A stretch of DNA of 42,076 nucleotides. Source: an uncultured Mailhella sp. GTDB lineage: Bacteria; Desulfobacterota; Desulfovibrionia; Desulfovibrionales; Desulfovibrionaceae. The notes beneath the pieces were generated by a model. It searched no databases. It was not told the origin of the DNA and worked only from the letters and a program-made list of their open reading frames with translations. This document shows positions 9,528 to 20,120 of this stretch, piece after piece; the stretch's first letter is position 1, and each line of letters begins with the position of its first letter. The stretch covers positions 1 to 42,076 of the forward strand of contig NZ_CANRLT010000015.1 of assembly GCF_947631555.1 (NCBI RefSeq), given 5' to 3'. A program made the position numbers and the translations under genes.

Positions 9528-9559
9528 ATCTATCCTGCTCTTGCTGTCCCGAAGGACCA

Positions 9560-9919
9560 CTAGAATTCAAGGCCGCCTTCACGGGCGCCTTCGGCGACAG
9601 CCTTGATGCGACCGTGATACAGATAGCCGTTACGATCGAAGACAACCTTATGGATGTCCTTCTCCAGGGCCAGACGGGCGATCTCCCTGCCCACACTCTG
9701 CGCGCCGGCCTTGTTGCAGGAGGCCTTCTCACCGCCCCTGGACAGGGCCAGGGTGGAAGCGGCCGCCAGCGTGGTGCCGGTGGTATCGTCCACGATCTGG
9801 GCGTAGATGTGCAGGTTGGAGCGATACACGACCAGGCGGGGCCTTTCGGCCGTGCCGGAAATCTTCTTCCGGATATGCACCTTGCGGCGCTTCCGGCTCT
9901 CATTCTTGGAAAGAATCAT
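9560..9919 (-). CDS. rplR: 50S ribosomal protein L18
   Basis: L18 binds 5S rRNA together with L5 and L25 and helps it dock in the central protuberance. The 119 residues show the basic N-terminus ([15 protein letters not shown]), then [20 protein letters not shown] and the C-terminal [16 protein letters not shown] motif. It lies between rplF and rpsE. Confidence 0.98.
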   Translation of the reverse strand: MILSKNESRKRRKVHIRKKISGTAERPRLVVYRSNLHIYAQIVDDTTGTTLAAASTLALSRGGEKASCNKAGAQSVGREIARLALEKDIHKVVFDRNGYLYHGRIKAVAEGAREGGLEF

Positions 9920-9930
9920 GGCCGTTACCT

Positions 9931-10473
9931 CTACTTGCCCTTGCCGCCGGACTTGCCGGCCTTGCGACGGATGATTTCGTTTTCGTACTTGATGCCCTTG
10001 CCCTTGTAAGGTTCAGGCTTGCGCACACGGCGGATGCGGGCGGCAAACTCGCCCACCAGCTCCTTGTCGATGCCGGAGATGGTGAGCTTCGTGCCATCCG
10101 CTTTGGCTTCCAGTCCCTTGGGGAGTTCGAGGAGCACGGGATGGGAATAGCCGACGGAAAGATCGACTATGTTGCCCTTGACGGCAACCTTGAAGCCCAC
10201 GCCGATGACTTCCAGCGTCTTGGAGAAGCCCTTGCTCACGCCCTCCACGCAGTTGGCGATGAGGGTGCGGCGCAGGCCGTGCTGGGCGTTGCTCTCGCTG
10301 GTTTCATCCTTGCGGGTCAGGGTAAGATGCCCGTCCGCAAGCTCATAATTCAGCAGTCCGCAGCGCGGAGTCTGCAAGGTCCCCTTGGGGCCTTTCACTT
10401 CGACCATATCTTCACCCAGCTTCACTTCCACACCCTTGGGAAGGACGATGGGCTTCTTACCTATTCTCGACAT
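9931..10473 (-). CDS. rplF: 50S ribosomal protein L6
   Basis: L6 lies at the base of the L7/L12 stalk near the factor-binding centre. The 180 residues begin M-S-R-I-G-K-K-P-I and contain the duplicated L6 fold; the second copy ends with the signature [10 protein letters not shown]. It follows rpsH by 44 bases and precedes rplR by 11. Confidence 0.98.
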   Translation of the reverse strand: MSRIGKKPIVLPKGVEVKLGEDMVEVKGPKGTLQTPRCGLLNYELADGHLTLTRKDETSESNAQHGLRRTLIANCVEGVSKGFSKTLEVIGVGFKVAVKGNIVDLSVGYSHPVLLELPKGLEAKADGTKLTISGIDKELVGEFAARIRRVRKPEPYKGKGIKYENEIIRRKAGKSGGKGK

Positions 10474-10517
10474 AGTTTTCTACCTTGGCTGAAGGTCGGA
10501 CGGCTCCAGAGCCGCGA

Positions 10518-10898
10518 TCACCAGACTTCACAAAGAAGTTCGCCGCCCGTCTTGTCTTCCTGGGCGGTCATGCCATCCAGAACACCGCGGGAGGTGGACA
10601 GGATGCAGATGCCGAGACCATTCTGAACGCGGGGAATCTCATGCGCGCCCACATAGACACGGCGCCCGGGCTTGCTGATACGTTTGAGACCCGTGATGGC
10701 GGGGCGTCCCTTCACATACTTCAGCGCAATGGTGATGGTGCGTTCATCAACGCTCACATCTTCCACATAGCCTTCCTGCTTGAGGATGGACGCCATGGCT
10801 TCCTTCATCTTCGAGCGCGGCACACTCACTTCCTTGTGAAGGGCCAGGTGTGCGTTGCGGATACGCGTGAGCATATCGGCAATGGGATCGGTCAACAT
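10518..10898 (-). CDS. rpsH: 30S ribosomal protein S8
   Basis: S8 is a primary 16S rRNA-binding protein and, in E. coli, the translational repressor of the spc operon. The 126 residues start with [13 protein letters not shown] and end with the signature [14 protein letters not shown]. Whether S8 autoregulates here cannot be judged; I did not find an obvious S8-like helix in the rplE leader. Confidence 0.98.
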   Translation of the reverse strand: MLTDPIADMLTRIRNAHLALHKEVSVPRSKMKEAMASILKQEGYVEDVSVDERTITIALKYVKGRPAITGLKRISKPGRRVYVGAHEIPRVQNGLGICILSTSRGVLDGMTAQEDKTGGELLCEVW

Positions 10899-10927
10899 GG
10901 TTTATCACTCCTGAAACTGAGCCGGAA

Positions 10928-11113
10928 TTACCAGCTGGATTTGCGGACGCCCGGCAGCTCGCCGTTCAGCGCCTTATTGCGGAAGCAGATACGGCACAGG
11001 CCGAACTGACGCATGAATGCATGGGGACGACCGCACACCGGGCAGCGATTGTACGCGCGAACAGCAAACTTGGGCTTGCGGGCGGCTTTTACCTTGAGAG
11101 CAGTACGAGCCAT
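10928..11113 (-). CDS. rpsN: 30S ribosomal protein S14, zinc-binding short form
   Basis: S14 is in the 30S head near the decoding region. This is the 61-residue short form with Cys24, Cys27, Cys40 and Cys43 arranged as C-x2-C-x12-C-x2-C, the zinc-binding (C+) type rather than the 101-residue zinc-free type. It lies between rplE and rpsH with short gaps. Confidence 0.97.
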   Translation of the reverse strand: MARTALKVKAARKPKFAVRAYNRCPVCGRPHAFMRQFGLCRICFRNKALNGELPGVRKSSW

Positions 11114-11123
11114 GGCTCACTCC

Positions 11124-11663
11124 TTACTTGCGGAAAGGCATGCCGAGCTGCTCGAGCATCAGCTTGCTTTCCTTGTCCGTGGTTGCGGAGGTCACGATGG
11201 TGATGTTCATGCCCACGGGGTTTTCCACACGGTCGGACTCCATTTCGGGGAAGATCGTGTGTTCCTTGATGCCGAGGGTGAAGTTGCCACGACCATCGAA
11301 GCCACGATCCGGGATACCGCGGAAGTCGCGGACGCGGGGCATGGCGAAGTTCATGAGTTTGTCCAGGAAGTCCCACATGGCGTCCTTGCGCAGGGTGACG
11401 CGCACACCGATGGGCATGCCTTCACGCAGCTTGAACGCGGCGATGGATTTCCTGGCGCGGGTGACTACGGCCTTCTGACCGGCAATGGCGGTCAGGTCGG
11501 CAACACAGTCTTCAATCAGCTTCTGGTTCTGATTGGCAGAACCAAGACCGATATTCAGGGAGATCTTCTCGATCCCGGGGATCTGCATGGGAGACTTGTA
11601 CGCAAACTCCTTCTGCAATACCGGAACCACCTTCTCACGATATATCGTTTCCAGACGGGTCAT
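11124..11663 (-). CDS. rplE: 50S ribosomal protein L5
   Basis: L5 binds 5S rRNA and touches the P-site tRNA and the S13 bridge. The 179 residues show the typical Y-R-E-K-V-V-P start, the [13 protein letters not shown] motif near residue 30 and the [15 protein letters not shown] block near 130. Spacing to rplX (13 bases) and rpsN (10 bases) is operon-like. Confidence 0.98.
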   Translation of the reverse strand: MTRLETIYREKVVPVLQKEFAYKSPMQIPGIEKISLNIGLGSANQNQKLIEDCVADLTAIAGQKAVVTRARKSIAAFKLREGMPIGVRVTLRKDAMWDFLDKLMNFAMPRVRDFRGIPDRGFDGRGNFTLGIKEHTIFPEMESDRVENPVGMNITIVTSATTDKESKLMLEQLGMPFRK

Positions 11664-11676
11664 CGTCGTTCACCTT

Positions 11677-11997
11677 CTACAGGGTTTCGTTGCACTTCTT
11701 GCAGAAACGGACTTTCTTCCCGTCTTCGGTTGCCCGATACCCGACGCGGGTGGGCTTTGCGCAGTGCGGGCAAACCACCATCACGTTGGAGACGTGGATA
11801 GGCATTTCCTTGTCAACGATGCCACCGGGTTCGCGCTTGTAGGGATTGGGGCGGACGTTGCGCTTGGCAACGTTCAGCTTCTCCACAACAATGCGGTCGG
11901 ACTTGCGAAGGATCTTCAGAACCTTGCCGATCTTGCCTTCGTCCTTGCCGGTGACCACCATCACCTTGTCGTCCTTATGGATACGAAACTGTTTCAT
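11677..11997 (-). CDS. rplX: 50S ribosomal protein L24
   Basis: L24 is an early assembly initiator that binds the 5' end of 23S rRNA near the tunnel exit. The 106 residues open with a KOW motif ([18 protein letters not shown]), then [12 protein letters not shown]. The C-terminal part has two C-x2-C pairs (C-P-H-C and C-K-K-C), which could bind zinc, as in many bacterial L24 proteins. Confidence 0.98.
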   Translation of the reverse strand: MKQFRIHKDDKVMVVTGKDEGKIGKVLKILRKSDRIVVEKLNVAKRNVRPNPYKREPGGIVDKEMPIHVSNVMVVCPHCAKPTRVGYRATEDGKKVRFCKKCNETL

Positions 11998-12008
11998 AGC
12001 CTTTGCTC

Positions 12009-12377
12009 CTACAGCACTTCAGGGGCGAGGGAGACGATCTTCATGAAGTTGCGGGCGCGAAGTTCACGGGCAACGGGTCCGAAGATACGGGTTCCCACCG
12101 GTTCACCCTGCTTGGTCAGAAGCACGGCGGCGTTCGTGTCGAACTTGATGTAGGAACCGTCGGGACGGCGCACTTCCTTGGCGGTACGCACGACCACAGC
12201 TTCCATAACATCGCCTTTCTTCACCTTGGCGTGGGGGATGGCGTCCTTCACGGACACCATGATAATGTCGCCCACCGTGGCATAGCGACGGTGAGAGCCG
12301 CCCAGCACCTTGATGCAGGCCACTTCCTTGGCGCCGGAATTGTCGGCCACCTGAAGTCTGGATTCTACCTGAATCAT
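12009..12377 (-). CDS. rplN: 50S ribosomal protein L14
   Basis: L14 is at the subunit interface, forms a bridge to the 30S subunit and is the docking site of the silencing factor RsfS. The 122 residues begin [17 protein letters not shown] and show the G-D-I-I-M-V-S-V-K and [13 protein letters not shown] motifs of the family. It lies between rpsQ and rplX. Confidence 0.98.
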   Translation of the reverse strand: MIQVESRLQVADNSGAKEVACIKVLGGSHRRYATVGDIIMVSVKDAIPHAKVKKGDVMEAVVVRTAKEVRRPDGSYIKFDTNAAVLLTKQGEPVGTRIFGPVARELRARNFMKIVSLAPEVL

Positions 12378-12408
12378 GGATGTTTCCTTTTAGTCAGCCC
12401 GAAGAGGA

Positions 12409-12675
12409 CTAGACGGCCTTTTCAAGCACGGACACCAGATGCCAGCGCTTGTTCCGGCTCATGGGCCGGTATTCCACAATCTTGACCTTGTCGCCGATTC
12501 CGCACTCGTTCTGAGGATCGTGGGCAGTGAATTTCTTGTGCCGGCGAACGTACTTCTTGAGCAGCGGATGCTGAACCAGAGTTTCGACCAGCACGACAAT
12601 GGTCTTGTCGCACTTGTCACTCACCACAGTCCCGACGAGCGTTCTGCCGTTGCGCTTTTCGATTGCGCTGTTCAT
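12409..12675 (-). CDS. rpsQ: 30S ribosomal protein S17
   Basis: S17 is a primary 16S rRNA-binding protein of the OB-fold type. The 88 residues contain [14 protein letters not shown], then [14 protein letters not shown] and [18 protein letters not shown], the usual S17 core. It is eight bases downstream of rpmC. Confidence 0.98.
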   Translation of the reverse strand: MNSAIEKRNGRTLVGTVVSDKCDKTIVVLVETLVQHPLLKKYVRRHKKFTAHDPQNECGIGDKVKIVEYRPMSRNKRWHLVSVLEKAV

Positions 12676-12683
12676 ATCCGCTC

Positions 12684-12875
12684 CTACTTCTGCGCGGCCG
12701 CGGCGAGAGCCGTGAGCACGCGGGCAATGTCTTTCTTGGCGGCCGGAATGGACGCCGTCTTTTCCAACTGTGCCGTGGCATGCTGGAAGCGCAGGTTGAA
12801 AAGTTCCTGACGCAGTTCAGTCAGCTTGGCCTGGAGCTGTTCGACGCTCATTTCGCGCAATTCCTTCATCTTCAT
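12684..12875 (-). CDS. rpmC: 50S ribosomal protein L29
   Basis: L29 is a small helical protein near the tunnel exit next to L23. The 63 residues have the typical [11 protein letters not shown] start and the [12 protein letters not shown] core. Its start overlaps the end of rplP by four bases (ATGA), a sign of coupled translation. Confidence 0.97.
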   Translation of the reverse strand: MKMKELREMSVEQLQAKLTELRQELFNLRFQHATAQLEKTASIPAAKKDIARVLTALAAAAQK

Positions 12876-13290
12876 GCGAAGGCTCCCTCCTTCACCACGA
12901 TCACGGTCTTCACGGGCAGCTTGTGGCCGGCCAGCGTGAGCGCGCGTTTGGCAACTTCAAGCTCGACGCCCTTGATTTCATAGAGCACGCGCCCGGGTTT
13001 CACCGGTGCGCACCAGCCCACAGGGGCGCCCTTGCCGCTGCCCTGACGGGTGGCCAGAGGCTTGGCGGTCACAGGGTGGTCAGGAAAGACTCTGATCCAG
13101 ACTTTGCCGCCGCGGCGGATGTGGCGCATCATGGCGATACGGGCGGCTTCGATCTGCTGGCTGGAAAGCTTGCCATGTTCGACAGCCTTCAGGCCAATCT
13201 CGCCGAAAGCGATGGTGGCGCCGCGATTGGCCGGGCCACGCAGGCGGCCTTTCTGCCACTTGCGGAATTTGATTCTCTTGGGAGCAAGCA

Positions 13291-13291
<1 letters not shown>
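12872..13291 (-). CDS. rplP: 50S ribosomal protein L16
   Basis: L16 contacts A-site tRNA and organises the peptidyl transferase region. The 139 residues begin [11 protein letters not shown], and contain the [12 protein letters not shown] and [10 protein letters not shown] blocks. It overlaps rpsC by one base on one side and rpmC by four on the other. Confidence 0.98.
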
Positions 13292-13933
<642 letters not shown>

Positions 13934-13935
13934 GC

Positions 13936-14274
13936 CTATTCCTGTCCTTCCGCGAGAATTACGGTGATGTGGCTGGTGCGCTTGCGGATGTGCATGGCAC
14001 GGCCCTTAGAACGAGGCATGAAACGCTTCCAGGTGGGGCCTTCGTTGACCACCACGTCCTTGACGTACATGGAGTCCACATCGATGCCGGGGAACTGGGA
14101 AGCGTTGGCCAATGCCGAACGCACCACGCCGTAAAGAACTCCGGCAGGCTTGTTGGGCGTGAACTTGAGCTGGTTCAGGGCATCTTCCACGGGAAGACCC
14201 TTGATATTCTGGGCAACCAGACGGGTCTTGCGGGGAGAAACGCGCTGAAACTTGCAGATTGCTTTAGATTCCAT
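13936..14274 (-). CDS. rplV: 50S ribosomal protein L22
   Basis: L22 lines the peptide exit tunnel with a long beta hairpin, a known site of macrolide-resistance mutations. The 112 residues show R-V-S-P-R-K-T-R-L-V-A near the N-terminus and P-R-S-K-G-R-A-M-H-I-R-K-R-T-S-H-I at the hairpin. It lies between rpsS and rpsC in the standard order. Confidence 0.98.
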   Translation of the reverse strand: MESKAICKFQRVSPRKTRLVAQNIKGLPVEDALNQLKFTPNKPAGVLYGVVRSALANASQFPGIDVDSMYVKDVVVNEGPTWKRFMPRSKGRAMHIRKRTSHITVILAEGQE

Positions 14275-14285
14275 GACGCTACTCG

Positions 14286-14570
14286 CTATTTTTTGACCGC
14301 TTTCGTCTTCTTGTCCGCAGCGTGGCCGTGGAACGTGCGCGTGGGCGCAAATTCGCCCATCTTATGGCCGACCATGTTTTCCGTCACAAAGACCGGAATG
14401 AACTTCTTGCCGTTGTGCACGGCGAAGGTCAGACCAACCATTTCCGGCAGAACCATGGAACGGCGGGACCAGGTCTTGATGACCTTGTGGTCGTTGCTGG
14501 CAACGGCCGCTTCCACCTTCTTCATGAGGCTGCCGTCCACAAAAGGACCTTTTTTAAGAGATCTGGGCAT
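14286..14570 (-). CDS. rpsS: 30S ribosomal protein S19
   Basis: S19 pairs with S13 in the 30S head and contacts tRNA and the 50S bridge. The 94 residues start with the invariant [12 protein letters not shown] and carry [13 protein letters not shown] and [15 protein letters not shown]. It follows rplB by 12 bases. Confidence 0.98.
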   Translation of the reverse strand: MPRSLKKGPFVDGSLMKKVEAAVASNDHKVIKTWSRRSMVLPEMVGLTFAVHNGKKFIPVFVTENMVGHKMGEFAPTRTFHGHAADKKTKAVKK

Positions 14571-14582
14571 GTCCGGCTCCTC

Positions 14583-15413
14583 TTACTTCTGACCGCGGCT
14601 CTTGACGATGAGGCGGCCGGAAGGCTTCTTCTTTGCACGGGTCTTGTAACCCTTGGTGGGGATGCCCCAGGGCGTCACAGGATGACGGCCGCCGGAGCTG
14701 CGGCCTTCGCCGCCGCCCAGAGGATGATCCACAGGGTTCATGGCGACACCGCGGACCTTGGGACGGCGGTTCAGCCAGCGATTGCGGCCGGCCTTGCCAA
14801 GGCTGATGTTCTCATGCTGCACGTTGCCCACCTGGCCCACTGTGGCGACGCAGGCGCCGAGCACCTTGCGGACTTCACCGGAGGGGAGGCGGAGGATGAC
14901 GTACTTGCCGTCCCTGCCCACGATCTGGGCGTAGGTACCGGCGGCGCGGCACATCTGACCGCCGCGGCCGGGGTGCATTTCAACGTTGTGCACGTTGGTG
15001 CCCACCGGAATGCGTGACAGAACCAGGGCGTTGCCGGGCTTGATGTCGGCCTTGTCGCCGGATTCGATCACATCGCCCTGCTGAATGCCCACGGGCGCGA
15101 GGATGTAGCGCTTTTCGCCGTCGGCGTAGCTGAGCAGCGCAATGCGCGCGGTGCGGTTGGGATCGTACTCGATCTCGGCAACGCGGGCGGCGATGCCCAT
15201 CTTGTCGCGCTTGAAATCAATGATGCGGTATACCCGCTTGTGGCCGCCGCCGCGGCGGCGGCTGGTGACGCGGCCGTTGTTGTTGCGGCCGCTCTTCCTG
15301 TTGAGACCTTCGGTAAGAGCCTTTTCCGGCGTGGATCTGGTGATTTCAGCGAAGTCGGAAACGGTCTGGAAGCGACGTCCGGCCGAGGTCGGTTTCAGCT
15401 TGATGACAGCCAT
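14583..15413 (-). CDS. rplB: 50S ribosomal protein L2
   Basis: L2 is needed for subunit association and for the peptidyl transferase centre. The 276 residues contain the RNA-binding core and the signature [15 protein letters not shown] near residue 222. The D-H-P of the functional loop is kept, while the second His of the E. coli H-P-H-G-G-G is Leu here. It lies two bases from rplW. Confidence 0.98.
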   Translation of the reverse strand: MAVIKLKPTSAGRRFQTVSDFAEITRSTPEKALTEGLNRKSGRNNNGRVTSRRRGGGHKRVYRIIDFKRDKMGIAARVAEIEYDPNRTARIALLSYADGEKRYILAPVGIQQGDVIESGDKADIKPGNALVLSRIPVGTNVHNVEMHPGRGGQMCRAAGTYAQIVGRDGKYVILRLPSGEVRKVLGACVATVGQVGNVQHENISLGKAGRNRWLNRRPKVRGVAMNPVDHPLGGGEGRSSGGRHPVTPWGIPTKGYKTRAKKKPSGRLIVKSRGQK

Positions 15414-15415
15414 CC

Positions 15416-15703
15416 CTAGACCCCCTCGAAGAATTCGATTTTGTTGTCGGAGGCGAGGGTGACATAAGCCTTGCGATAGCCGGCGATACGTCCCTTCACA
15501 CGGCCCTGGCGCACACGGCGGCGCGGCTTGACCGTAACCACATTGACATTCGTGACCTTGACCTTGAAGGCTTCTTCCACTGCCTTACCGATCTCGATCC
15601 TGTTGGCCCTCGGAGCGACGAAAAAGGCATACACCCCGCCTTCGCGGAGAGCGGTAGCCTTTTCTGTCACGACGGGCCGAAGAAGAATTTTAGTGTAATC
15701 CAT
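15416..15703 (-). CDS. rplW: 50S ribosomal protein L23
   Basis: L23 is at the tunnel exit and is the docking site for trigger factor and SRP. I chose ATG 15703 (M-D-Y-T-K-I-L) because AAGGA lies six bases upstream. The open frame extends to a TTG at 15718, and an ATG at 15709 has no room for a ribosome-binding site. The 95-residue product has the L-L-R-P-V-V-T-E-K start and [11 protein letters not shown] core. Confidence 0.97.
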   Translation of the reverse strand: MDYTKILLRPVVTEKATALREGGVYAFFVAPRANRIEIGKAVEEAFKVKVTNVNVVTVKPRRRVRQGRVKGRIAGYRKAYVTLASDNKIEFFEGV

Positions 15704-15727
15704 GTCCATTCCTTTCAAGGCGAGCGA

Positions 15728-16357
15728 CTACTTCAGTCTCTCTTCCAGGTGGGGCAATGCGCCTTCCAGCACCACGAGCTGCCGGCAGTTGAGCACGTCG
15801 TACACGGTGACGGCATCGGGCGTGACGAGCGTGACGCCGGGAAGGTTGCGGGCGGCCAGCGCCAGCTTGGGATCCACTCCGCCTTCGGCGGGAGCGGCCA
15901 CGACCAGAGCCTTGGTGAGGCCGAGAGCCTTGGCGACGCCGGCGAAAAGCCTGGTTTTGGCTTCGGCAAGTTCGATGCCCTTCACGACCATGAGCCCGTC
16001 CTCCACGCGGGAGGAAAGAGCCATGCGCAGCGCCAGGGCGCGCACTTTCTTGTTAACCTTGAAGCTGTAATCGCGCGGCTGGGGACCAAACACGATCGCG
16101 CCGCCACGCATGACGGGGGAACGGTTGGAACCTTCGCGCGCGTTACCGGTGCCCTTCTGCTTGAAGGGCTTTTTGCCGCCGCCCGACACAAACGCACGGG
16201 CCTTGACGGCGTGAGTTCCGGCGCGCAGCGCAGCGCGGTAGGCACGAACCACAAGGTTCAGAATCTCCGGCCTCACTTCGACTTCGAACACTTCGGGAGC
16301 GAGGGTGACTTCCCCGACTTCCTGCTTGTTCTGATCGTAAACTTTCATAACAGCCAT
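15728..16357 (-). CDS. rplD: 50S ribosomal protein L4
   Basis: L4 lines the exit tunnel through a long loop and, in E. coli, represses the S10 operon by attenuation. The 209 residues carry that loop as K-P-F-K-Q-K-G-T-G-N-A-R-x-G-S around residue 65 and G-P-x-P-R-D-Y-S near 90. The start at 16357 has AGGAG eight bases upstream and is preferred to the internal ATG at 16348. Confidence 0.98.
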   Translation of the reverse strand: MAVMKVYDQNKQEVGEVTLAPEVFEVEVRPEILNLVVRAYRAALRAGTHAVKARAFVSGGGKKPFKQKGTGNAREGSNRSPVMRGGAIVFGPQPRDYSFKVNKKVRALALRMALSSRVEDGLMVVKGIELAEAKTRLFAGVAKALGLTKALVVAAPAEGGVDPKLALAARNLPGVTLVTPDAVTVYDVLNCRQLVVLEGALPHLEERLK

Positions 16358-16380
16358 TGCTTCATCTCCTGTGCAGCGTA

Positions 16381-17010
16381 CTACTGCTTGCGCACCAGCA
16401 CCAGACCGTTCGCGGGGCCGGGGACGGCGCCCTTGACGAGGATGACGTTGTCCTCGGGGCGGACTTCGACGATTTTCAGGCCCTGCTGGGTCACGCGCTC
16501 GGCGCCCCAGTGACCGGCCATCTTCTTACCCTTGAACACATGTCCGGGGAAGGTGGTGTTACCGATGGAACCGCCGGAACGATGCACCTTTTCGTCGCCG
16601 TGACCGTCGTCGATACCACGGAAGTTCCAGCGGCGCATCACGCCCTGGTAGCCCTTACCAATGCTGGTGCCCGTCACCTTCACAGTGTCGCCCGCGGAGA
16701 AGATTTCAGCGGTGATGACCTGACCGGCTTCCACGCCGGCAGGCTCGGCAAGGCGGATCTCGCGGGTCTCGCGGCACGGAGCCACGCCGGCCTTGGCGAA
16801 ATGACCGCGCATAGCCTTGGTCACTTTCCTTTCGGCGACCTCGCCAAAGGCGAGCTGAAGAGCGTTGTACCCGTCCTTTTCCACCGTCTTGACCTGGGTC
16901 ACGGGGCACGGCCCCGCCTTGATCACGGTCACGGCGACGGCTCTGCCGTCATCGGCGAAAATACGGGTCATGCCCAGCTTTCGTCCAATAATTCCCATTT
17001 TTTCAGACAT
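16381..17010 (-). CDS. rplC: 50S ribosomal protein L3
   Basis: L3 is an early assembly protein whose central extension reaches the peptidyl transferase centre. The 209 residues start with [13 protein letters not shown] and contain the central loop motif H-R-S-G-G-S-I-G and [11 protein letters not shown] near residues 125-150. It lies 11 bases downstream of rpsJ. Confidence 0.98.
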   Translation of the reverse strand: MSEKMGIIGRKLGMTRIFADDGRAVAVTVIKAGPCPVTQVKTVEKDGYNALQLAFGEVAERKVTKAMRGHFAKAGVAPCRETREIRLAEPAGVEAGQVITAEIFSAGDTVKVTGTSIGKGYQGVMRRWNFRGIDDGHGDEKVHRSGGSIGNTTFPGHVFKGKKMAGHWGAERVTQQGLKIVEVRPEDNVILVKGAVPGPANGLVLVRKQ

Positions 17011-17021
17011 GACGCCCCTCT

Positions 17022-17339
17022 CTAAAGCTTGATTTCCACATCGACGCCGGCGGGCAGGGAAAGCTTGCCCAGAGCGTCCACGGTCTGCTGCGTGGGGTCG
17101 AGGATGTCCATAAGGCGCTTGTGGACCCTCATCTCGAACTGTTCACGGGACTTCTTGTTCCCATGGACCGAGCGCTGAATCGTGTACTTGTGAATATTGG
17201 TGGGCAGGGGGATAGGCCCGGCCACACCGGCGCCGGTATTGCGCGCCGTGTCCACGATTTCCGCCACAGCCTTGTCCAGGATGCGGTAATCGTAAGCCTT
17301 AAGCTTGATACGGATACGATCACTGCCAACTGTCGTCAT
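17022..17339 (-). CDS. rpsJ: 30S ribosomal protein S10
   Basis: S10 is in the 30S head and also acts as NusE, the NusB and NusG partner in transcription antitermination and transcription-translation coupling. The 105 residues contain [10 protein letters not shown], then the extended loop G-P-I-P-L-P-T and Y-T-I-Q-R-S. It is the first gene of the minus-strand ribosomal cluster. The promoter must lie in the region 17340-17800, but I see no convincing match there. Confidence 0.98.
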   Translation of the reverse strand: MTTVGSDRIRIKLKAYDYRILDKAVAEIVDTARNTGAGVAGPIPLPTNIHKYTIQRSVHGNKKSREQFEMRVHKRLMDILDPTQQTVDALGKLSLPAGVDVEIKL

Positions 17340-17777
17340 TGCGAATCTCCATTTTCTGGCAAACCCGCTCCGGCCGATCCCCGCAGGAGTATTTCAGCCG
17401 GAGAATTCACCGCCCGGAGGCGGCTGACCGGTCAGGATACCGATCATTCATGAAGTGTTTCTTCTTCGCTCACCTTGCGAAAAAAATACTTCTCGTTCCT
17501 ACACCCAGCGCCGGGAACGGCCAAAGACGCCTTGACGCGGCTCTCGCCGCGAGGCTTCTTCAAAAATGTCTTGTACGGGGGATAAAGGAGGAACGGACCT
17601 TGCGGCAGCCATTCCGCACCCCTGCTATCATTTCTGAGAAGCCGTCCTGGTCGCCGACCCGACATGCCGGAACTGCGTCCGGCAGACAGGTGGTCCCGCA
17701 GGAGCCAACACACCCGGAAGAGGATTGCCCCGCTTCCGGAAACCTTTGCAGCCGCGGTAAGCGCAGCCGCTGGAGGC

Positions 17778-17908
17778 TTGACATCCTAGGCATGTGTGAC
17801 GCCTGCAAATGTCAAAACCCTGAAGCAATGCTCAGAGTACATCAGGACAGGTTCAACCTGCCCTTCCCTGCCGTCCAGGGAGAAGCCCCTCTGCTGAAGG
17901 GCTTTTTT
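17778..17908 (+). ncRNA. Candidate small structured RNA with intrinsic terminator
   Basis: The stretch opens with an imperfect hairpin (17778-17815: TTGACAT and ATGTCAA arms plus inner AGGC/GCCT pairs), then a small CAGG-TTCAA-CCTG hairpin near 17850, and ends with a terminator. It does not match the conserved core of 4.5S RNA, 6S RNA, tmRNA or RNase P as I know them. No convincing -10 box was found for the TTGACA at 17778-17783. It might instead be an mRNA leader fragment or unexpressed. Confidence 0.25.
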
Positions 17909-17910
17909 GT
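17883..17910 (+). terminator. Candidate intrinsic terminator, plus strand
   Basis: A six-base-pair stem (17883-17888 with 17899-17904, loop of ten) is followed by a run of six T ending at 17908. On the plus strand there is no protein gene upstream of it, which is the main reason to suspect a small RNA here. Confidence 0.5.
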
Positions 17911-18068
17911 TCTAGCCATATCCCCCCGGGCCGTCAAGCGTTTTTTTTCTTTTTCCGCACAATCCCTGTTTACCGGAACTCACTGAGCGCAAAGCGGCGC
18001 TCCGTGCAGAAAAAGACCGTATGCCGGAAGGCGGGGGATGCGCCGTCAGAACGCTTCCGGAATGCGGC

Positions 18069-19823
18069 TCACGAACGCGGGGGCATGGGCCTGATTCTGG
18101 CAGAGGCAGGAGCCGCAGCCCGCTCCGGCCAGAATTCCTCATAATAGGAAGCCTCGGCCTCGGAGCCGCCCACGAGGAAGAGTTCATCGTCGGATTCAAA
18201 TTCACGGTGCGGGTCGGGGTTGACCAGCGTTTCCCCTGCCGAGGTCTTCACCGCCACCACGTTGCAGTGGGTGGCCGTGCGGATGCCGCTGGTGGCGAGC
18301 GTGCGTCCGGCCAGCGCCTTTCCGGCGGGGGCGCGGAACAGGTTCATGCCCTCGTTGAGCATGAACACCCGCCCGGGGTCAAGCAGATTGATGATGCGGT
18401 TGGCAACGAGCGAGGCCAGAGAGAGCACGAGGTTTGCGCCCGCCGTATGCAGGACCCGGACGTTGCGGTCGAGGTTGGTGCGGCTGATGATCTGCACGTC
18501 CGGGCGGATGCGGCGGCAGTAGATGGTGAGGTAGATATTGATGTCATCGTCGTGGGTGGTGATGATGATGGACGGAGCCGTGTCGATGCCCGCCGCCTTG
18601 AGCGTGACCAGATCCGAGGCGTCCCCCACCTGCACCCGTATCCCCGGCACGAGAGGGGCGATATTTCTCTTGTCCACGATGACGACGTCCACCCCGCGGT
18701 CGTGCAGGGCCTGGGCCGCGGCCATGCCGACTCTGCCGCCGCCGAGCACCAGCACAGGCCCGGCGGCCTGAGCTGCCGGTTCGAGCAGCAGGGCGCGGGA
18801 GAAGCCCTCCATCTGTTCGCGGGTCCCGGCGATGACGAGAACCATGTGTTCGGAAAATTCGGTGTCCGGCGTGGGAAATTCAAAGATTCCGCGGTTCCAG
18901 AGTCCCACCACGTTGATCCCGTAGCGGCTGCGCAGGCCGCTCTGACGCAGGCTGAGTCCCGTCAGCGAGGTCTGCTTCACCGGAACCTCGGCGATGACCA
19001 GAGGGCCAAGCGTAGTGAGCGTGCTCAGGGCAAGCTTGCCGGTGAGTACGCGGCGTGTCAGCGAGCGGCCCAGCGCCTTGCGGAACTGGAAGACCCAGGT
19101 ACACCCGGCCAGGCTCAGGATCTCGATGGACTCGTCCCGTTCCGCCCGTGAAACCACGGGGACTGTGCCCGTCAGTTCGCGGAGCTTGAAAATGGAATTC
19201 ATGTTGCGGGCGTCATCGTCCAGCGTGACGACCATGCGGGCGTTTTCGGCGCGGAGACTGCGATAGACCTCCACGTCGTCGTAGTCGCCCATGACGGCGT
19301 GCAGTCCCTGATCCATGAGTTCAAGGGCCTGCTGGGTACTGCCGCTCAAAAGCACGCTGTAGAAGCCGTAGCGCCCCAGAACCTGCGCCAGATTGCGGCA
19401 GATGGGGCTGTCGCCCACGATGATCACATGGCCGGCAGTGCTGGCGGGCAGGCTGTGCTTGACCTCCCGCGCCTTCTGCGCGTCCAGCCAGGGTGTGTAC
19501 ACAAGCTGAATGAAGGCGGTGGGCAGGACAATGAGCAGCGCCAGGATGCCCGTAAGCAGCACCAGCAGGGAAAACGCCCTGCCCGCATCGGAAAAGAAGG
19601 TAATGTCGCCGAAGCCCAGCGTGGACATGACCGTGAGCGTCCAGTACAGGCCGGTGATCCAGGAATACGAGCGCCCCTCGTACTCCATGATGACATGGAA
19701 GATGACGGTGAAGAGCAGAATGACGGCGCCCAGTATGCAGATATACTGGAAGAAGTAGCCGAAATTGCGCCTGGTTCTGCGCTGCTGGATGAAGGATGAA
19801 ACCTGTTCCGAAAAAAATTTCAT
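18069..19823 (-). CDS. Potassium channel protein with two RCK (TrkA-type) units
   Basis: An integral inner-membrane channel gated by ligand binding to cytoplasmic RCK domains. Residues 27-47 and 83-107 are membrane segments that flank a pore loop with the selectivity filter T-L-G-F-G-D at 68-73. After that come two Rossmann-type RCK units, one starting with H-V-I-I-V-G-D near 132 and one with V-L-V-L-G-G-G-R-V-G near 350, each with a TrkA-C-like part. At 584 residues with tandem RCK it is longer than a simple MthK-type subunit and resembles channels that gate with RCK tandems. It is a single gene; the ion specificity is inferred from the filter only. Confidence 0.88.
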   Translation of the reverse strand: MKFFSEQVSSFIQQRRTRRNFGYFFQYICILGAVILLFTVIFHVIMEYEGRSYSWITGLYWTLTVMSTLGFGDITFFSDAGRAFSLLVLLTGILALLIVLPTAFIQLVYTPWLDAQKAREVKHSLPASTAGHVIIVGDSPICRNLAQVLGRYGFYSVLLSGSTQQALELMDQGLHAVMGDYDDVEVYRSLRAENARMVVTLDDDARNMNSIFKLRELTGTVPVVSRAERDESIEILSLAGCTWVFQFRKALGRSLTRRVLTGKLALSTLTTLGPLVIAEVPVKQTSLTGLSLRQSGLRSRYGINVVGLWNRGIFEFPTPDTEFSEHMVLVIAGTREQMEGFSRALLLEPAAQAAGPVLVLGGGRVGMAAAQALHDRGVDVVIVDKRNIAPLVPGIRVQVGDASDLVTLKAAGIDTAPSIIITTHDDDINIYLTIYCRRIRPDVQIISRTNLDRNVRVLHTAGANLVLSLASLVANRIINLLDPGRVFMLNEGMNLFRAPAGKALAGRTLATSGIRTATHCNVVAVKTSAGETLVNPDPHREFESDDELFLVGGSEAEASYYEEFWPERAAAPASARIRPMPPRS

Positions 19824-20120
19824 GGGAAAAGTATGCCCCGATAGCCTGTTCTATGCAAGCCGAATCTGCCCGTGCGGGAGGCAGGCGCGGGTATCAACCT
19901 GAGGCAGCAAGACCCCTTGGCGTTTTGCGCCTTCTCCAGGGAAGTCCTCCTTCCCGGGCTTCCGCCTTTCTGACATCCCGCGCTTCCGGGCGGGGCTGCG
20001 TCCGGTCTGAAGGCCAAGGCTCAAAACATAACGGTGAAAGACGAAGAAAGCCGCACCGTTCTCAACCCTGTCTCCTGCGGCCAAGGCCAGGGGCGGCTCT
20101 GCCGTATCCTTAAAAAATAA

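Larger units (their letters stand above)
17340..18068 (-). other. Intergenic leader region upstream of the S10 operon
   Basis: This 729-base stretch has several short open frames on both strands but none with recognisable protein character or a good start signal. It must hold the S10 operon promoter and leader on the minus strand. It also holds the 3' flank of the potassium channel gene and a structured, terminator-ended stretch read on the plus strand (17778-17908). Confidence 0.6.

Noticed and set aside
17745..17900. 4.5S (SRP) RNA
   Set aside because: The conserved GGAAGG-type apical loop and the AGCAG side are missing from this structured stretch.
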